Assembly: GCA_964017195.1 (NCBI GenBank)
Contig: OZ024896.1
Span: forward strand, 7,521,442-7,585,441
Reading direction: 5' to 3'
Source of the DNA: Siderastrea radians
Taxonomy: Eukaryota > Cnidaria > Anthozoa > Scleractinia > Rhizangiidae
DNA length: 64,000 bases
This document shows positions 11,365-26,100 of this stretch, piece after piece. The position numbers and the translations under genes were made by a program. The notes beneath the pieces were generated by a model. It had not been told where the DNA came from and made no database searches. It saw only the letters and a list, made by a program, of their open reading frames with translations. The number at the start of each line of letters is the position of its first letter. The stretch's first letter is position 1.

Positions 11365-13678
11365 AGGCTGAGTCACGCTATGATCAAAATATTTCATCAC
11401 GCTCTTCGTCACGCATGCTAAAACAGGGTGATCAGGCAGGTCATGTCTTGATTTATATTATCATTGCAAACACGTAAAAAATGCGATAAATCACCAACTT
11501 TTAAAATTGACACCACTTCGGCTTGTATCTTACGTGGCCGTAATATGTTTTGGACCCCAAGGGCAGAGAGAACAACGGCGGGGTTAATGTCCCTGGGGCT
11601 TTTTACCCCGCCGTCAGGACGGGGTCTAGTAATACCGTTTTTTTTACCCCGCCGTCAGGAAGGGGTCTAGTAATACCCGTTTTTTTTTTGTGGTGGTCAC
11701 TTACCCCAGACCTCCGCTCGGTCAAAACAATACTTACCGGTCATCTAAGCTCGTTTAGCGTTATTTCGCCAGAATTTTCATGAAAGTTGGTGTAGAAAAT
11801 TACTGGCGATTTAATGGCATGAAAACCCTTCGATGAAAGCAAGAACGAAGGTGCTAGCGAGCTTTGAAGCTGGCATGAATTCGCCAAACTTGCCCTGGCA
11901 CGTAAACATTACATCACTGAAACACAAAAGGCGATTCGGGGAAGTCCCGTGCTTTCGCCAAGTTGAATAATTCAACAGTGAAATGCAAGCATTTTTTTGG
12001 CAGTTTTGCTTTGCTTCGCCAAAATCTTTAGGGAAAGTTGTGTAGAAAAGTACAAGAAATTCAATGTATATGACTTCTCTTCGATGAGAGCAAGGACGGA
12101 GGTGCTAGCGAGCTTTGAAGCTGGCATGAATTCGCCTAACTTGCTGTAACACGTAAACGTTACGTCATTGAAAGACGGAAGCCGATTCGGGGAATTTTCT
12201 TGCTTTCGCTAAAGCATTTATCGAATCATGGCCTAAAAGTGGACTTTTACGTTTCCTTTTGCAGTAGATAACCGTTCCCTTTCGATTTAAAGATAAGTTT
12301 TTCTTTATCAGTAAATCTATTTAAATTTCTGTGACCTTGTTTAATATTTAGAATTACGCTGAAAAAAAAGGTGACGTAACTGAGTCACGCTATGGTCAAA
12401 ACTATTTCATCACGTTCTTCTTCGCGAGTGCTAGAACTGGTGGATTACCAAGGAATGAGGGAAGGGAAAGGTGTTCATACTATAAGGGATTCATGATATC
12501 ACAAGGAGAAGGGTGCAGAGAAGACGTTGGGGGGGGGGGGAATGGATGGCAACACACACGTCAAACGTTAGAAAAATCACCACCTTCAAAACTTTATACC
12601 ACTTGGGTACATATATTGAGTGACCGTAATGTATTTGCACCCCAAGGAGAGGTGGAAAACGGCGGGGTCCAATGCCCCTGGGGCTTTTCTTGTTTTTTCT
12701 TTTTGGGTGGTCACTTGCCCCAGACCTCCACTCGGTCAATACAATACTTGCCGGTAATCTTCGTTCGTTTAGCGGTTATTCGAAAGGATTTTCATGGAAG
12801 TTGGTGTGGAAAATTACTGGCGATTTAATGGCATAAAAACTCCTTCGATGAAAGCAAGGACGAAGGTGCTAGAGAGCTTTGAAGTTGGCATGAATTCGCC
12901 TAACTTGCCCTGGCACGTAAACATTACATCACTGAAACACAGAAGCCGATTCGAGCAAGTCCCTTGCTTTCGCCAAGTTGAATAATTCAACAGTGAAATG
13001 CAAGCATTTTTTTTGACAGGTTTGCTTTGCTTCGCGGAGATCTTTAGGGAAAGTTGTGTAGAAAAGTACAAGAAATTCAATGGAGTTGACTTCTCTTCGA
13101 TGAGAGCAAGGACGAAGGTGCTGGCGGGCTTTGAAGCTGACATGAATTTGCCTAACTTGCCCTGGCACGTAAACATTACATCACTGAAACACGGAAGCTG
13201 ATTCGGGGAAGTCTCTTGCTTTCGCCAAATCATTCATCGAATCAAGGCCAGAAGGTAGACTTGTACGTTTCTTTTTTCGGTAGATAACCGTTGCCTTTAG
13301 ATTTTAGGATTATTTTTCTTCATCAATAAATCTCATTTCCGTGCCTTTACGCTGAGATGTCAGTTCGTTTTAAAAAAACGTGACGTAACTGAACCACGCT
13401 ATGGTCAAACTATTTCGTCACGTTCTTTTTTCGCGAGTTCTGGAACAGGTGAATGACCAAGAAATGAGGGATGGGAAAAGTGTTCATACTATTAGGGATT
13501 CATGTTATCACAAGGTGAAGGCTGCAGAAAAGACGTGGGGAGGGGGGGGGGGGTGGCAGCAAACACGTCAAAGGTCAATAAATCACCAACTTCATAAATT
13601 TACACCACCTGGCCTCGTACCTTGAGCGAAGGGGAAGGGGAAAACGGCGGGGTCTAATGCCCATGGGGCTTCTCTTGT

Positions 13679-13802
13679 CTAACATGGGTTATTGGGAATT
13701 TGCTGGACCATGAACAAGATTTTTGACATGGTGATTCCATCCAGGTGACAAGCTGTGCTTCTTCTTTGGCATGACTTAGTCCTTGCGAGCTCCTCAGTTA
13801 GG
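13679..13802 (-). CDS. Gene A exon 11 with stop (terminal exon)
   Basis: 124 bp, phase 2 in, ending at TAG (13681-13679). The acceptor ggctag at 13803 is moderate, but it gives 40 open codons in the required frame (LTEELARTKSCQRRS, then HLDGITMSKILFMVQQ). The stop lies at the edge of the ~1-kb tandem array, so the 3' UTR would run into repeat DNA. This is the least certain exon of the model. Confidence 0.55.
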
Positions 13803-15029
13803 CTAGCCTATCTGTAGAACTATATTACTTTGGTGTCACCAAGAGGTTAAAAACCTCCAAAAAGCTATGGGCTTACTATTGGCAATTGAGGTAATTAAAA
13901 TCTACTTTGGTTTCCTTTTCAGGTTTTTATTCTATCAACCTGATGTCAGAAAAATATGAAGTTATTATAAGGCTTTGGTTAAGAAATGTGTACTCTGAAC
14001 TATATTCCCAGACAAACTTCAATTCAAATAAAAATTTGAAGAGCAGTTTTGAAATAAGGTTATATATTCTTTGTCTTTTTCTGCTAAATAATTTGATGTC
14101 ATTGATTAGTTTGACTGTAAGCACCTACACCAGAAATTCATAAGGAATTGAAAAGGTTCTGCATACACTTTATGTTCCCTCAATACCACTCAGTGGTTGA
14201 TGTGTGAGAATGGAATGAATGGAATGAATCCTGGAGTACTTCTTGGAAGTAAAAGTAACTTGGAGCCATGCCCACAAAACAATACCTTGGACCCTTTTAG
14301 GGCTTTACACTACTTCAAAATATCTGATGAACACACCCATACCTGATGAACACACCCCACCACCATCCCAGGAATGAAGATTCAGACCTATTTGATCGAA
14401 TTCACTATTTCTATTTCAATTGACTGATTCACCACAGGCAGATCCCTTCTTGTCAGTTCACTGCCTGATAGGTTTCACTGCCTGATATGATTTTCTTTTT
14501 GTTTTTCTTTAGTACCAGATTGTGGCAATCAGTAACAATGCTTATTGGGGGCATTAGATACAGTGCAAAGGCTAATAATCAAACCAAAAACAAAATTGAA
14601 AGCACAACAGTTCCTTCCACCACGGTCTGGGATAGTGACAGAGTGAGTCATCATCTGTGCATCGAATAAAGTCACTATTAAATGATTACTGGGCCATTTG
14701 TTATTCTCATTGGCAACACTTCTAAGTCACGGATTGGTTAATTGATTGATTGATTGATTTTTTATTTTTAATTGGCTTATTGACTGATTCATCAACTGAG
14801 TGGTTGAGTAGTTGATTGCTCGACTGATTGGTAGTTAAATAGGTGAATGAATTGATACACCTGAGGCAAGGTGAACAAAACTTGCACCCAATATTTAAGT
14901 TTACGACCTACAACAGGGGCTTATTTAAAATTTACAAAACAGGTTCTAATTTAATGAGAGGTGTATTACCAATAATTAACTAATAAATTATAATATTGTT
15001 TTCCGGTCCCACTTGTAATAATAATAGTG

Positions 15030-15066
<37 letters not shown>

Positions 15067-17099
15067 TAATAATAATAACAATAATGGCCTGAAACCAGAC
15101 TATCCTCGGCTAATTACAATGTACGTACCTTCGTACATCTTGTAGATAAGCATTCCATAATGGCAAGGCGTGGAATGGAACAAGTGCAGGTTTCTGTATC
15201 ACAAGTTCACCCACTGTTCCATCTTCCCTCTTGGGAATGTTGCAAATGACTTTCCCCTGCTTACGTGAAATTTGGAACTTCGATAAATTCTCATCCACAG
15301 AGCAAGAAAAGTACATAATGCACTTCTCCCTGTAAGAATAAAGGATACATTTACAAATTTTAGCCATATGTGTTAAGCAAAAGTCATAGCAGAACTCACT
15401 CATCGAGTTAGACATTTATTAAGCATGCATTGTATTTCTCCTCTGTATTTTGATTCTCCAGTTTGTATGTTTATTTCAAGAACTAGTCATACTCTCTTTG
15501 ACAGGAAGTTTACCGATGTCGCTTACATATCATTTAAGTATAACGAGAAAGTCAGATTTGACATGGTGTAAGGATTAGTCGAGAGTTCAACAAACCTAAT
15601 AGTAAAACTATACGTATAAAATAATAAAACTAGCGTAAAATGCATACAACGAAGTCTCTCTTCCACTAACTCCCTCCACTCCTTAAAGTTACGTGCTTGT
15701 CCCGCGAACTATAGGTCATCTACAGTAATACACACCTTTCATCTTCTGCAAAGTATATGGCGACTTTTGTTGGACATCTAACAGGCTGAAAACTAATCTT
15801 CATGGTCTGTGCTTTACATCTGACTGAGTCCAGAATTTCAAGCTCTGCACAGTATGTAAAGTTGCTTTCCTCGACCTTTAGTACCTACAGTAAAGACAAT
15901 TATGCACCAACGTTTACAAACAGAGGCACTTTTCTGATGAGTCTCACAGGAACAACCCTTATGAACGCTTCGTATCGTCAACAAATGTTGAACAATGTTT
16001 CTCAAACTCATTAATAATTCATAAAGAGAAAACAAAGGAAATCACTACCGTGACGGTGGTTTGGACATCGGATCTTAATTAGCATAAAGTTTTGCGAACC
16101 TCTGCTTTGAATTTCTTCAAGAATTATGAATGGTTTGGGAAGCCATATTAAAAACTCGAAAGAGTGTTTCATCAGGTATCCAAACACCTCGAAGTTGGTT
16201 AAAAAAACTCGGCTGCGCCTCGTATTTTCAACCCACTTCTCGGTGTTTGGATATCCTGATGAAGCACTCTTTCTCGTGTTTGATATATTACATCAATCCA
16301 TATTGATACATGTTGTTGATAGTTGTTCGTACTTACGTTATTGCAGTAACACTTGGTCATCCGAGACTAGTACTTACCTTAAGAATTTGACAATCGTTGG
16401 TTGATTCCGCCACTGTGAACGTTTGTACAGAGGACAAACCAAATTTCGCCACAGCATCAACCCGTTCATTGCCTTTCACGTTTTCATCTTGGCCAAGGAA
16501 AATTGGTTTACGTTGTATGACTTGAATCAAGTCACGAGAAGAAATCCACATCCAAGAGCGTGACTTGATATTATTCCAGTCTTTTTCACGGAGATGAAAT
16601 GTCACGATGCCAGCGGAGTCATCGTATCGTAAGCTGTTGTATATCACTGAACAGATCGGTTCCACGGGCAAAGGAAGACCAAAAAACCACTTTCACAAGA
16701 TAAACGAGATGAGATATGAAGAGAAAAAAGGGAACTCAGTCACTGACAAACAAAACAACAAGCGAAAGTGGTCTCCAACCAAGGAAAAGTAAAGGGTGCA
16801 TATAAAATAAGATCGTGTTGTACTGGTAGCATATGTTTATTTTGGATTTGGATTTTAGTAAAAAAAAACGATCTGTTGCCTTGGTTTCTCCAGGTATCTT
16901 GGCAATAAACGCTGTGACCTGCGGTTGTCACAAGCTAACATCCTGTTAGTTTTCTCAAATAATTTACATCCATTAAATCTGTCTTATGGGCTACCACTGA
17001 TAATTTTGTTTCTGTGGGCTTTGCCAGAAACGGACTTTGAGATTGAAAGTACCAGTCTTAGGACTGCTTTAATTTTTGTTGAAGGCGATTTACGGTACT

Positions 17100-17153
<54 letters not shown>

Positions 17154-20100
17154 CGTGGTCAGCACGCTTAGCTAAAAAGCTAGTTTACAGGTGCGCCACG
17201 AAATAAAAATACTAAAAGTTGTAAAAACAATATGGCAGCCCAATTTGATGCTACTTTGTATCCATTCTCTAAGACGCATCACGAGAGTTTGTGTACTGCA
17301 AACATCACGCTGAAAAAAAAGCCTTGCGGTTGACAGTAATAATTTAAAAAATCATACTTGAGAGTGGCTCAGTTTGAAAGCTCTCTGGTCCATAATGCAA
17401 ATCGTTGGTAGAGGCGTTCCGTTGTACCAAGGTTCGGTTGAAATTTTGGTGGCTACTTTTATTTCAACTATGGGCTCTAAAAGAAAAAACATAGGCACGC
17501 ATAGCGTGCGTGAGCTATTTTGTAGCTGTGAATGAGAGGTACGGAAATGGTTATTGAATGAACGTGCGTGTACCAAGGTACACTATTGTGATGTTGTTTA
17601 TTTGAGTAGCTTTGAGCATTTGAAAAGTATTGGTTTTTAGACAGAGTTTACCTTATAAGTGGAGCTGTGTCCGATATTGTGCAACCTCGTTCCCAGGGCT
17701 TTTTACAGATTTGAGGGTGATCAAAGTTTAATGTTTGAGTTTATGTTAGTGGTTTTGAATTCGTATACGTCATTGATCAATAGATGGTACGCTAATCATA
17801 AATGCGTACAAGTGTGGTTTCAAATTAAGACAAAACAAGACGAAAGTGAGATAAAGTTAAATATCTCACAACAGTGTGAATATGAAACAAACAAAATAAC
17901 ACAAAACAGTCCTTTCTGAGGCTCATTCTCAGGTGTTTCTCGGAAGCTCAATGGATTGAAATTTAATTTTGTGGCTTTCTATTATAAAGATTATAAATAT
18001 TTTGGATCTAGTAGGAAGCTTAACTTGTCACAAAAATTAATTCTGTAATGTTTGAACCAGAAAGAGAATAGCCGATCTTGAAAGTCACGTACGTCTTCTT
18101 CTTGCGTGACATCATGCTTGACGAACGTGGCAACTCCCGTATCCAGACAAATATATAAATAAGCTCTGTTTTATTTTCCACATATTTCACACGGACTTAC
18201 ATTTTGGAACACATGGCAAAAATCGAGTAATAAGCGTGCCTTGTTAGAAAAGATCATCAGTAGTGTAGCACCTCTCAAAGATCATGCCATTGTGTGACTT
18301 GGCAAGTCTTGCTTGACTAGTCACGTAGCAAACTGTCAAAAAAGCCAGAAACATCGCACGTGTTGACATTTCCGGATTCAAATTTTTGGGATTTTCGCGG
18401 TTTTTTCACGATTCGCAAAAAAAGTTCCCGTGAAAAACTAATTCCCGCAAAAATTTACTCCATTGTCGAAATTTATATACAAACATCGCCTTTTACATGT
18501 GATGTAATATTATGTTGGTGCTCATTTACTTAAACCGTCTCTTTCGTTCAAAAATAAAACGAAATTAGAAGCAAAACATTCAGAAATAAAACAATGAAAT
18601 TGCAGTCGGTACATTACAAGTATTAAGCTGTTAAAAGCTTTAAAGGAAAGGATCGTCTGAAGGTAATCCGTTGACTAACTGATTTAACGTGTTATACATT
18701 TGCATGTTTTTCACCTGCATTCGATTGTTTATACTCAAGAAAACGAGAATGTTATAATTGCAAATAGAAGGCGGCTTCCGGAAAATCGCAAGAATTAATT
18801 CCAAGGAAGAATAAACAAATAAATCTAAAGAAGATCCTCGCAGTTATTATCGCAACTTATGCAGCTGCGAAAAGAAAGCCTGAAAAAATCAAGCTTGCCG
18901 GGATTCGAACCCTGACCTCTGCGATACCGGTGCAGCGCTCTAACCAATTGAAGAATAAACAGTTTCCCCAATCGCAAAAATTAGTCCCCGCAAAACATAA
19001 AAAAAATCGTCATTCGCAAAATTAAACTCCTGCAAAAATATTGGTGCCACACGGTAGTGGTCTCAGCTTCGCTGAAGCCACACAAAAATCAGTGGTTGTG
19101 TTCAGCGAATAAATTTTGTTTTCATGAGCGTTTTGATGTGAAAGTAAGATGCAAAATTGGGTGAAAATAATATTAAAGGATCCTAGTCAGGCACGTCTTT
19201 GTTATTGTTTTGATCTGAAATTTGCGATCAAATTACTCGTCGAACGTGACAAAACGTCTCAACAGTTCAAGTGGTAAAAATATAAATTGTAGCCTGAAGC
19301 TGAAATTTCTTCGCCTGTTTTTGATTTTAGTGCCAGTAAAAGGGCTTTCGATTATTTTCAGCGCATTTTGGCGGCTGTTCAAAAAGCTAGAACTCAAAGA
19401 ATGTTTGTGTTCGTAAGCCGGCCAGCCTCCCAGTCCGCCTACCCAAAAGCAAACTATATTCAGCGAGCGGTTGCGGAATATGATTTACAAGCGAATCTAG
19501 AATCATAAAGGTTTGGAATCTTGTTTAATTGGGTATTCTTGACTTTCCCATCGCCATAAAACACAAAAGGCGAATGCACGGAGGGCAGAAATGTTTCCAA
19601 AACTCACTCGATCACGCCGCTCTAACCACCGCTCCGCGCATTTAGTTTTAATTGATAGTGCTAGATAAAGCGAGAACATTTCAGATTCGTTTCAAATAGA
19701 AGAAACTCTTTTGTTAATAGCTTTTATTTTCTTTGTTATCATCGCACAGGATGGATATTCATTTCAATTTTCAAAATACATGAATTGCCCTGACAACAAA
19801 ACGTACTGCAGCTACATTGTAGCTAAGGTGTCGACTGCGGCTAACAGATCTGAAAGTTTCTGTTTGCAAACCATTCTTTCTCCTCCTTTTCTGCAATTCC
19901 AGGGATCAGTTTATGGAAAAAATTGAAGTGTTGTTCTTAGGCATCGAAGTCTTTGAAGCTTTCGCTTTAGCGTCGCTACCGGCACTGCAGAGCGAGTCCC
20001 GTCGTCACATTTAGAAGACCAAAACATTTCAGCGCGTGAAGAACGCGCACCGCAATGAAGTCAAATGTCGGCGAATAAGCTTGCCCAGCCTTTCAATCTA

Positions 20101-23100
20101 TTGGATATCTTTTGCTTCACTAGTGCAATAACCAAGAATATCCCTTGAATAAAGATTTCTTTCATAAGCTTGACTGTTTTGGTACTGCCACGCGAAGGAG
20201 ACCATAAACCACTTAGAGTCCTGGCGTTCTCTCGCACATTTCACGAGAAAAATAGCAAACAACACCAAAATAACCGGCCAGATGTGACCGCTATTAATTT
20301 TTTAAGGCCAAAAAAGTAAATGAAGGCCCAAACTGGCCGTATTGGCGCGGATGTAGCCGGATTTCAATTCACTGTGAAAAAATCGTGATTTTAGATGGCA
20401 TAGAAAATGGCGGATTTCTCACTCGATGCGCGCAAAGCCTTGTGGGTGACTAGGATCCTTTAAGGGATGTTTTGTAATGTACAGAGGTGGTAATGGACGA
20501 AGGAATCGTTGGAATTTTAAATGAGCGAATTCGAGAATAATGAAGTGGTTCGCCTGTGTGGTAAACAACGTAATTTTATCACGTGGAGTACATGTGATCA
20601 AGTCAAGGCCAAATTTTGCTTTAATAGCTCGGGGGCGGGGGGGGGGATTTTATCGCACGGCCAGGCAGTCATGTGATAATGTTTAGTGTGGGTCATTTCA
20701 CGTGTAAAGAACGTGTTATGTTGATTGAGCGTGAGATCAGGTTACTGTTTTTTGTGTAAACAAGTGGTGTTTTGTGTAAACAAATGTTTTGTCACGTACA
20801 AACACGTGATGAGACAAAGTCACGAGACTTTCATGAGACTGTCATAAGTTCGTTTTCGGCGCTTTTTATTGGCTTTCGTGGCAGCTAGAGTTGTGTAACA
20901 AAGGGAGAAACTTAAAAGGAAAAGGGGAATGAGTAGATTTATGCGTTTTTTGTAATCTGAAAAATGATAACCGATTTTTGTGTCTATATAACTGTGAAAC
21001 GAATCTTGCGTGGAGCTATTGCGTTTTTGTGTTCGTATTGGAGGTGATAATTGTTTTGATTTGATTTGATTGTCGTGCTGATTTTTCCGCTCAAACTTCG
21101 TACAAACAATCCCGCTACCGCCACGCGGCCTAACCAGAAACCCATTTCTCTGGTAAGTCGCCTCTAAAAGCTAGTCGCACGAACGAGCAACTTTTATGCC
21201 ACCCATACAATCTTTTTCCTTGTCGACCTTGTGCCTTTGACGGACCTAGTGATCGAGTGGTATGGGCATTAATTTTAAAACCTACCAAAAGGTGCGAACA
21301 ATAATTCGTTTTAGTTCGAAATTCGCGATTCTGCCCTTTTTATACCGGCAAACTATTTGCCGTCTATTTACCATCATTTACTATGGGACATCCCTGCACA
21401 GAAGTCAAGTTATTTCTCATACTCTTAAGTTGAACCATATAACTCCAAACGTAAGTTGTGCGCATGCGTACAAAGGATTTGTTCCAATTCTCATCTGCCA
21501 AAACAAACGAAGCTGACAAATATTTCCTAGACCGAACATCATAAATATCAGATAACCCACGAATTATTTACTAGAACTCGCTTCCGCTCACATGTAAACC
21601 AGGTTTGTGCTGACGATTCGCTTTCTAAGGAAGAGTATCACAAGGAAGCCAGCCAGTTCTATTTGATATATAAATATCTAACGTCAAGCAAATGAAATCC
21701 GGACACTTTCGTCGTGTCGCTTTAGTAGCCGAATTTTCCGTTTGTTCTCATTTGCGTTTTTGTTCCGGCCCCCAAAACTAGCCTTTCAGTAAAATTCGAC
21801 AGTCATTGGGAATGCCGAACATGGTCCACCCAAAAACCAACCAACAAACCAACCGATAGTCATCGGGAATGCCGAATATGGTCCACCCAAAAACCAACCA
21901 ACCAACCAATCAACCAAAGACCCAACCTTCCCAGAAACTTGAGGCTGCATGCCGACTATGAGGCTATCTTGTAGACAAAATAGCTCAAAAAAGGATAACG
22001 TTAGCACTGCAGATTAAGAGGAATTAAGAAATGGCCGTTAATTTATTTAATGGTAATGCATTTGTAGAGCCAAAATTCCATATATACATGATTAAGGAGG
22101 AAATGGCGGCAGTTATCAGTGAACGCACAATCTCTCCCCACCCACACAACCTATCTTGGACAATCGATAAAATTGATAATCGGTAATATTCGATAACAAT
22201 CGATAGAAATTAGTAAATTATATCGGAAATCGATAAACATCGATAAACAGATCTGTTGTGAGTAATCGATATTTATCGATTTTTCAATTACAGCAAAAGT
22301 TACTTCTGTAACCATTTCTGACAATGTTATTGCCATACGATTAAGTTTCTATTTTTTCTCTCGTCACATAAAACTAAGCACAGTTTACTGACTTGCTTTA
22401 CTTGATGAACAAAGCCGCCTCAACCATTAAACTTTTTTTTAAATAAAATATATGCGATAAATAAAAGACTGTCAGTGACGACAGTCATCTATCCACAAAA
22501 TCGATGAATCGATAAAAATAGTTGCCTGAAGAGTTGTGATATCGATATTGATCAACAAAATTGATAAAATCTATGTGATTGTTATTGACAGTTACCGGTT
22601 TATCAAAGAGTTTTTCGATATCGGCTTTTATTTATTGCCCACCCTGACACGAAGTTAACAGATCCACAATTCCGTAAACTACATTCCTAACTCTTTTTCG
22701 AGCAGTGAATGTTCGTAAGATTTCGTCTTTCCGCTTCTCTTAATTTTTCACTATTCCTATCCGTTATCTTGTGTAGATTTCCTTTTTGTTATAGTAGAGG
22801 TAAAGAGAATTTGAGGCATGAACTATTACTCTAACTAATAACACAAAAGTAGCGTCCTTTTAGATTAATAAGCATATTTGACGTGTCAAATCTGCTTATT
22901 AAGTAGAAAAGACGGGCAATTTGTTTAATAAGCGTAGGAAATCGAGTCCGGAAACAATCTGACAGTCCGGAAACAATCTGACTCCTGTTTCTTGTTATTC
23001 TCCGGAATCGACTTCTATATCGCTTTCATATTGCCCATACAGAGCCACAGAAAGATTGAGGTACTGCCTTTTCAGGTTCCTAATTCCATTTGCGTGTAAG

Positions 23101-26100
23101 TGCAATACCGTTCTAACTTGTTCTTGCTTTTGAGTTTGTGGATGAAATCCTAAGGTGAGACTTTCAAATGAAAGCTACTGAGCAGTACTTTCCTGTGGTG
23201 CTGTTTATTATGCTGTACAAGGTGGTTCTAACTTTTGAGTCTGTGGGTGAAATCCTTAAGTGTGACCATTCGAATGAAAGCTATTGAGCAGTACTTTCCT
23301 GTGGTGCTGTTTATTATGCTGTACAAGGTGGTTTTAACTTTTGAGTCTGTGGGTGAAATCCTTAAGTGTGATCATTCAAATGAAGGCCACTGAGCAGTAC
23401 TTTCCTGTGGTGCTGTTTATTATGCTGTACAAGGTAGTTTTAACTTTTGAGTCTGTGGGTGAAATCCTAAAGCGTGACCATTCAAATGAAAGCTACTGAG
23501 CAGTACTTTCCTGTGGTGCTGTTCATTATGCTGAACAAGGTGGTTCTAACTTTCGAGGCTGCGAATGAAATTGTTAGGTATGACCACTCAAATTAAAGCC
23601 GCCGAGCAGAACTTTCCTGTGGTACTGTTCTTTGCTTTGTTTTCTGATATTTTGCAAAATTAAATTTGGAAGTTAGTCCCCTTACGCGTTTCCGAATAAT
23701 TTACTGAACGTTTGGTAGTTTTCAGCAGTTGCTTACACATCAAATTTCTCCTTTGTTAAAACGTACTATCTTCTCACCTAATTGTGAGAGTTTTCAACAA
23801 AACCTATCATAAAATGGAAAAGAATTGACTTTATAACGGCTCACAATGTGTAGAAGGATACTTCTTGAGCCGTTTACTCATTTTAAAGTTTTACCTTGTT
23901 CACTCCCGATCGATGCTTTCAATAAATTCCAAGATAGCCCATACTTTTCGTTGAAATCAGCAGGCAACTCGTTTTCAAGAAGAGTGAATATCACTGTGGC
24001 TAAGAGACAAATCACAAACGTAACTTTAGAATGCGTCATAATAAATTAGAAAGAAAACTTGAAAAGAAGACATGTTTGGCCAGAATGAAATTCCGTCACA
24101 TTCAGTATAGAGCGAATGAGTAAAAAGAAGAAACTAATCGCGAAAATAAACCACACGGGAGCTTAGGAAGGTAGCGAATTACTTCTCTTACGTACCCTAT
24201 TCTCGCCGCCGCTCCCGCCAGTCCCCGTGCGTTTTATTTCGCATTTGCTCTCTTCTTTTCGCTCGTTCCAACTAACTCAACGCCTCTGAACAGACGTCAC
24301 TAAGGACAAAGCCCGAACAACTTACCTCCTCCTTGTATAAGTGGCTGTATCCGATGGACAATTCTGAGGAAGGTCAGTGGAGATGATACCGTTACTCCGT
24401 AGGGGCTATCTAGCCAGTTCAGAAGATTGAAGCACCGCTCAGCAAGGCGTAGCAGGGCCTTCAAAACATCGCTGCTTTTATCTGTAGTTAGAACATTACC
24501 GTAAGTTAATTAAAAAGCATTTCTTCATGCAGCTATAAAGAATAAATACAGGATTCCAAAAACGCGCTTAAGTTTGTGAGAAATGTTTCTCTAAACAGCA
24601 GCGTGCAGGCTCCTAACGTTATACCTTCGAAGTTCGTTAACGCAGATATGTGACGAACCGTCAGGAGCATCAGCTTAAAAAAACTTGGAAGGGAGAGGAT
24701 ATATACGTTAAGATACAGCGTCTCGAACTTCTAAACCGTTCATCTGTGAAGATTCTTTTGGTTGAATTTTGAATTTAGTTTGTACGTCAAATGAGCAGGA
24801 AAATAGAGCCATGCGAGGGTGTATCTTGAACTTTATCTCTTCAGTTGTTCTTGCCAGTTCCAAAGCTAGCTATATATAGGTCAAGGAGACCTCAAGATTT
24901 AAATAAGCTAATAGACCCATCCTAATATCAAGATATCGAAGCTTTTTTTAATACTTAAGGACTATGAAAACTAGAAAGAAAATGAAGATGCGCATACGTA
25001 TAACATGCAGGACACTGTCCTTTGACAAAAAAAGATGTATGAAGACAACAAAAGGAACCTGCTTAGCTGAAGTTCATGCAAAAGTAGGTTTACTACAATA
25101 TCGGCTTCAGCTGGTGTTTCGGTCTCCAGATAAACCAACCTATTGTCAGCACTGTTCTTTTAGGCTCCGCTTTGACCCAACAAAGAATCTCTTCAGAAGA
25201 CTCCATTCTGTCTGGCAGTTTACTGCAACAAGAATAAAAGGAGCAACAGCAACGCAATGGCGTTATTGTGGGTTTTTTTATATATAGCCGATTTTCTTGA
25301 ATTCTGGAGATTTTATTCAGAAAGGTTCACGGTACTTTTAGCTCATATAGCTTTCCACTTTAAATGGTTGGACTTTTGATGGGGATAGCAGAGGGACGCT
25401 GGGTCGATGAACTATGTCATATTGTTTCCTTTATAGTCAAGACAAGTTATTCCATATTGTCTCTCGCTACCCAAGAAGGTGTTCAATGGATATCGGTGAT
25501 TGTTGGGGATGCCTAATCCTTGGAAGTGGGGGAGACGGGTTGCAACGTTCCGTTGGACTAGCATTACCCCAGGGAAGGGGAGTAGAAATACTCTAAGACA
25601 TTAATGCTGCAGAGACCGGGTTAAATACCGGCCTTCTGGACCGCTGGTAGCCTTTACATGATTTTATCCTTTCTTCACCAGGCACTTAGGCTCGATTTCC
25701 AGCCGTTTGAGGGAGTCCGGTGTGCGCGAAGGAACACGGGCGCACAAAACGGCTGGAGTTCGAGCCTATCAGGCATTACGCTCATGAAATTCTTATTTTG
25801 CCCCCGTCTTCATTAACCCCATTCAGTCAGGGCTTTTTTGCTCTTCAGGGAATCTTTCTCTCCGAGAATGGCAGATAATACATACAACGTTTCCTTTGAG
25901 GCTCGGAACATCGGCTAGCGACGTCACGTGACGAAGGAATTACGTAATGTTCTCAAACCTCGGCAATCTCGTATCCACCATCTTGAATTTCTTATTGATG
26001 TTTTAATAACCGCCGAAAAAACAAAATTGACCAATATCACTAATAGAGCACTAAAATGATCTCACACTGCTAAAGTTACACCAAGAGAGTAAAAACAATC

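Larger units (their letters stand above)
10588..13680 (+). repeat. Tandem array of three ~1-kb units
   Basis: The anchor ggtggtcacttgccccagac or a close variant occurs at about 10690, 11692 and 12706, giving units of roughly 1.0 kb. Each unit carries two related internal copies of a ~250-bp block (around actggcgatttaatggcat and agaaattcaatggagt), a gtgacgtaactgagtcacgc stretch, and an end with cggcggggtc. The boundary ahead of units 1 and 2 has two tandem copies of a hairpin motif (ccccgccgtcagga). Unit 1 is interrupted by a SINE at about 11215-11370. Unit 3 ends directly at the stop codon of gene A (13679-13681). Confidence 0.85.

Noticed and set aside
10545..13233. Several 60-140-codon frames with similar peptides (for example PNLPWHVNITSLKH) on both strands
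   Set aside because: They recur because the DNA is a tandem repeat. Frames are broken at different places in each unit and none has a recognised domain.
21786..22007. 73-codon frame with repeated WFVGWFLGGP
   Set aside because: The peptide repeat comes from a 56-bp tandem DNA repeat with CCAA runs; it looks like a membrane protein only by chance.
24964..25287. 107-codon plus-strand frame
   Set aside because: No motif, no splice support, and it is antisense in an intron of gene A.
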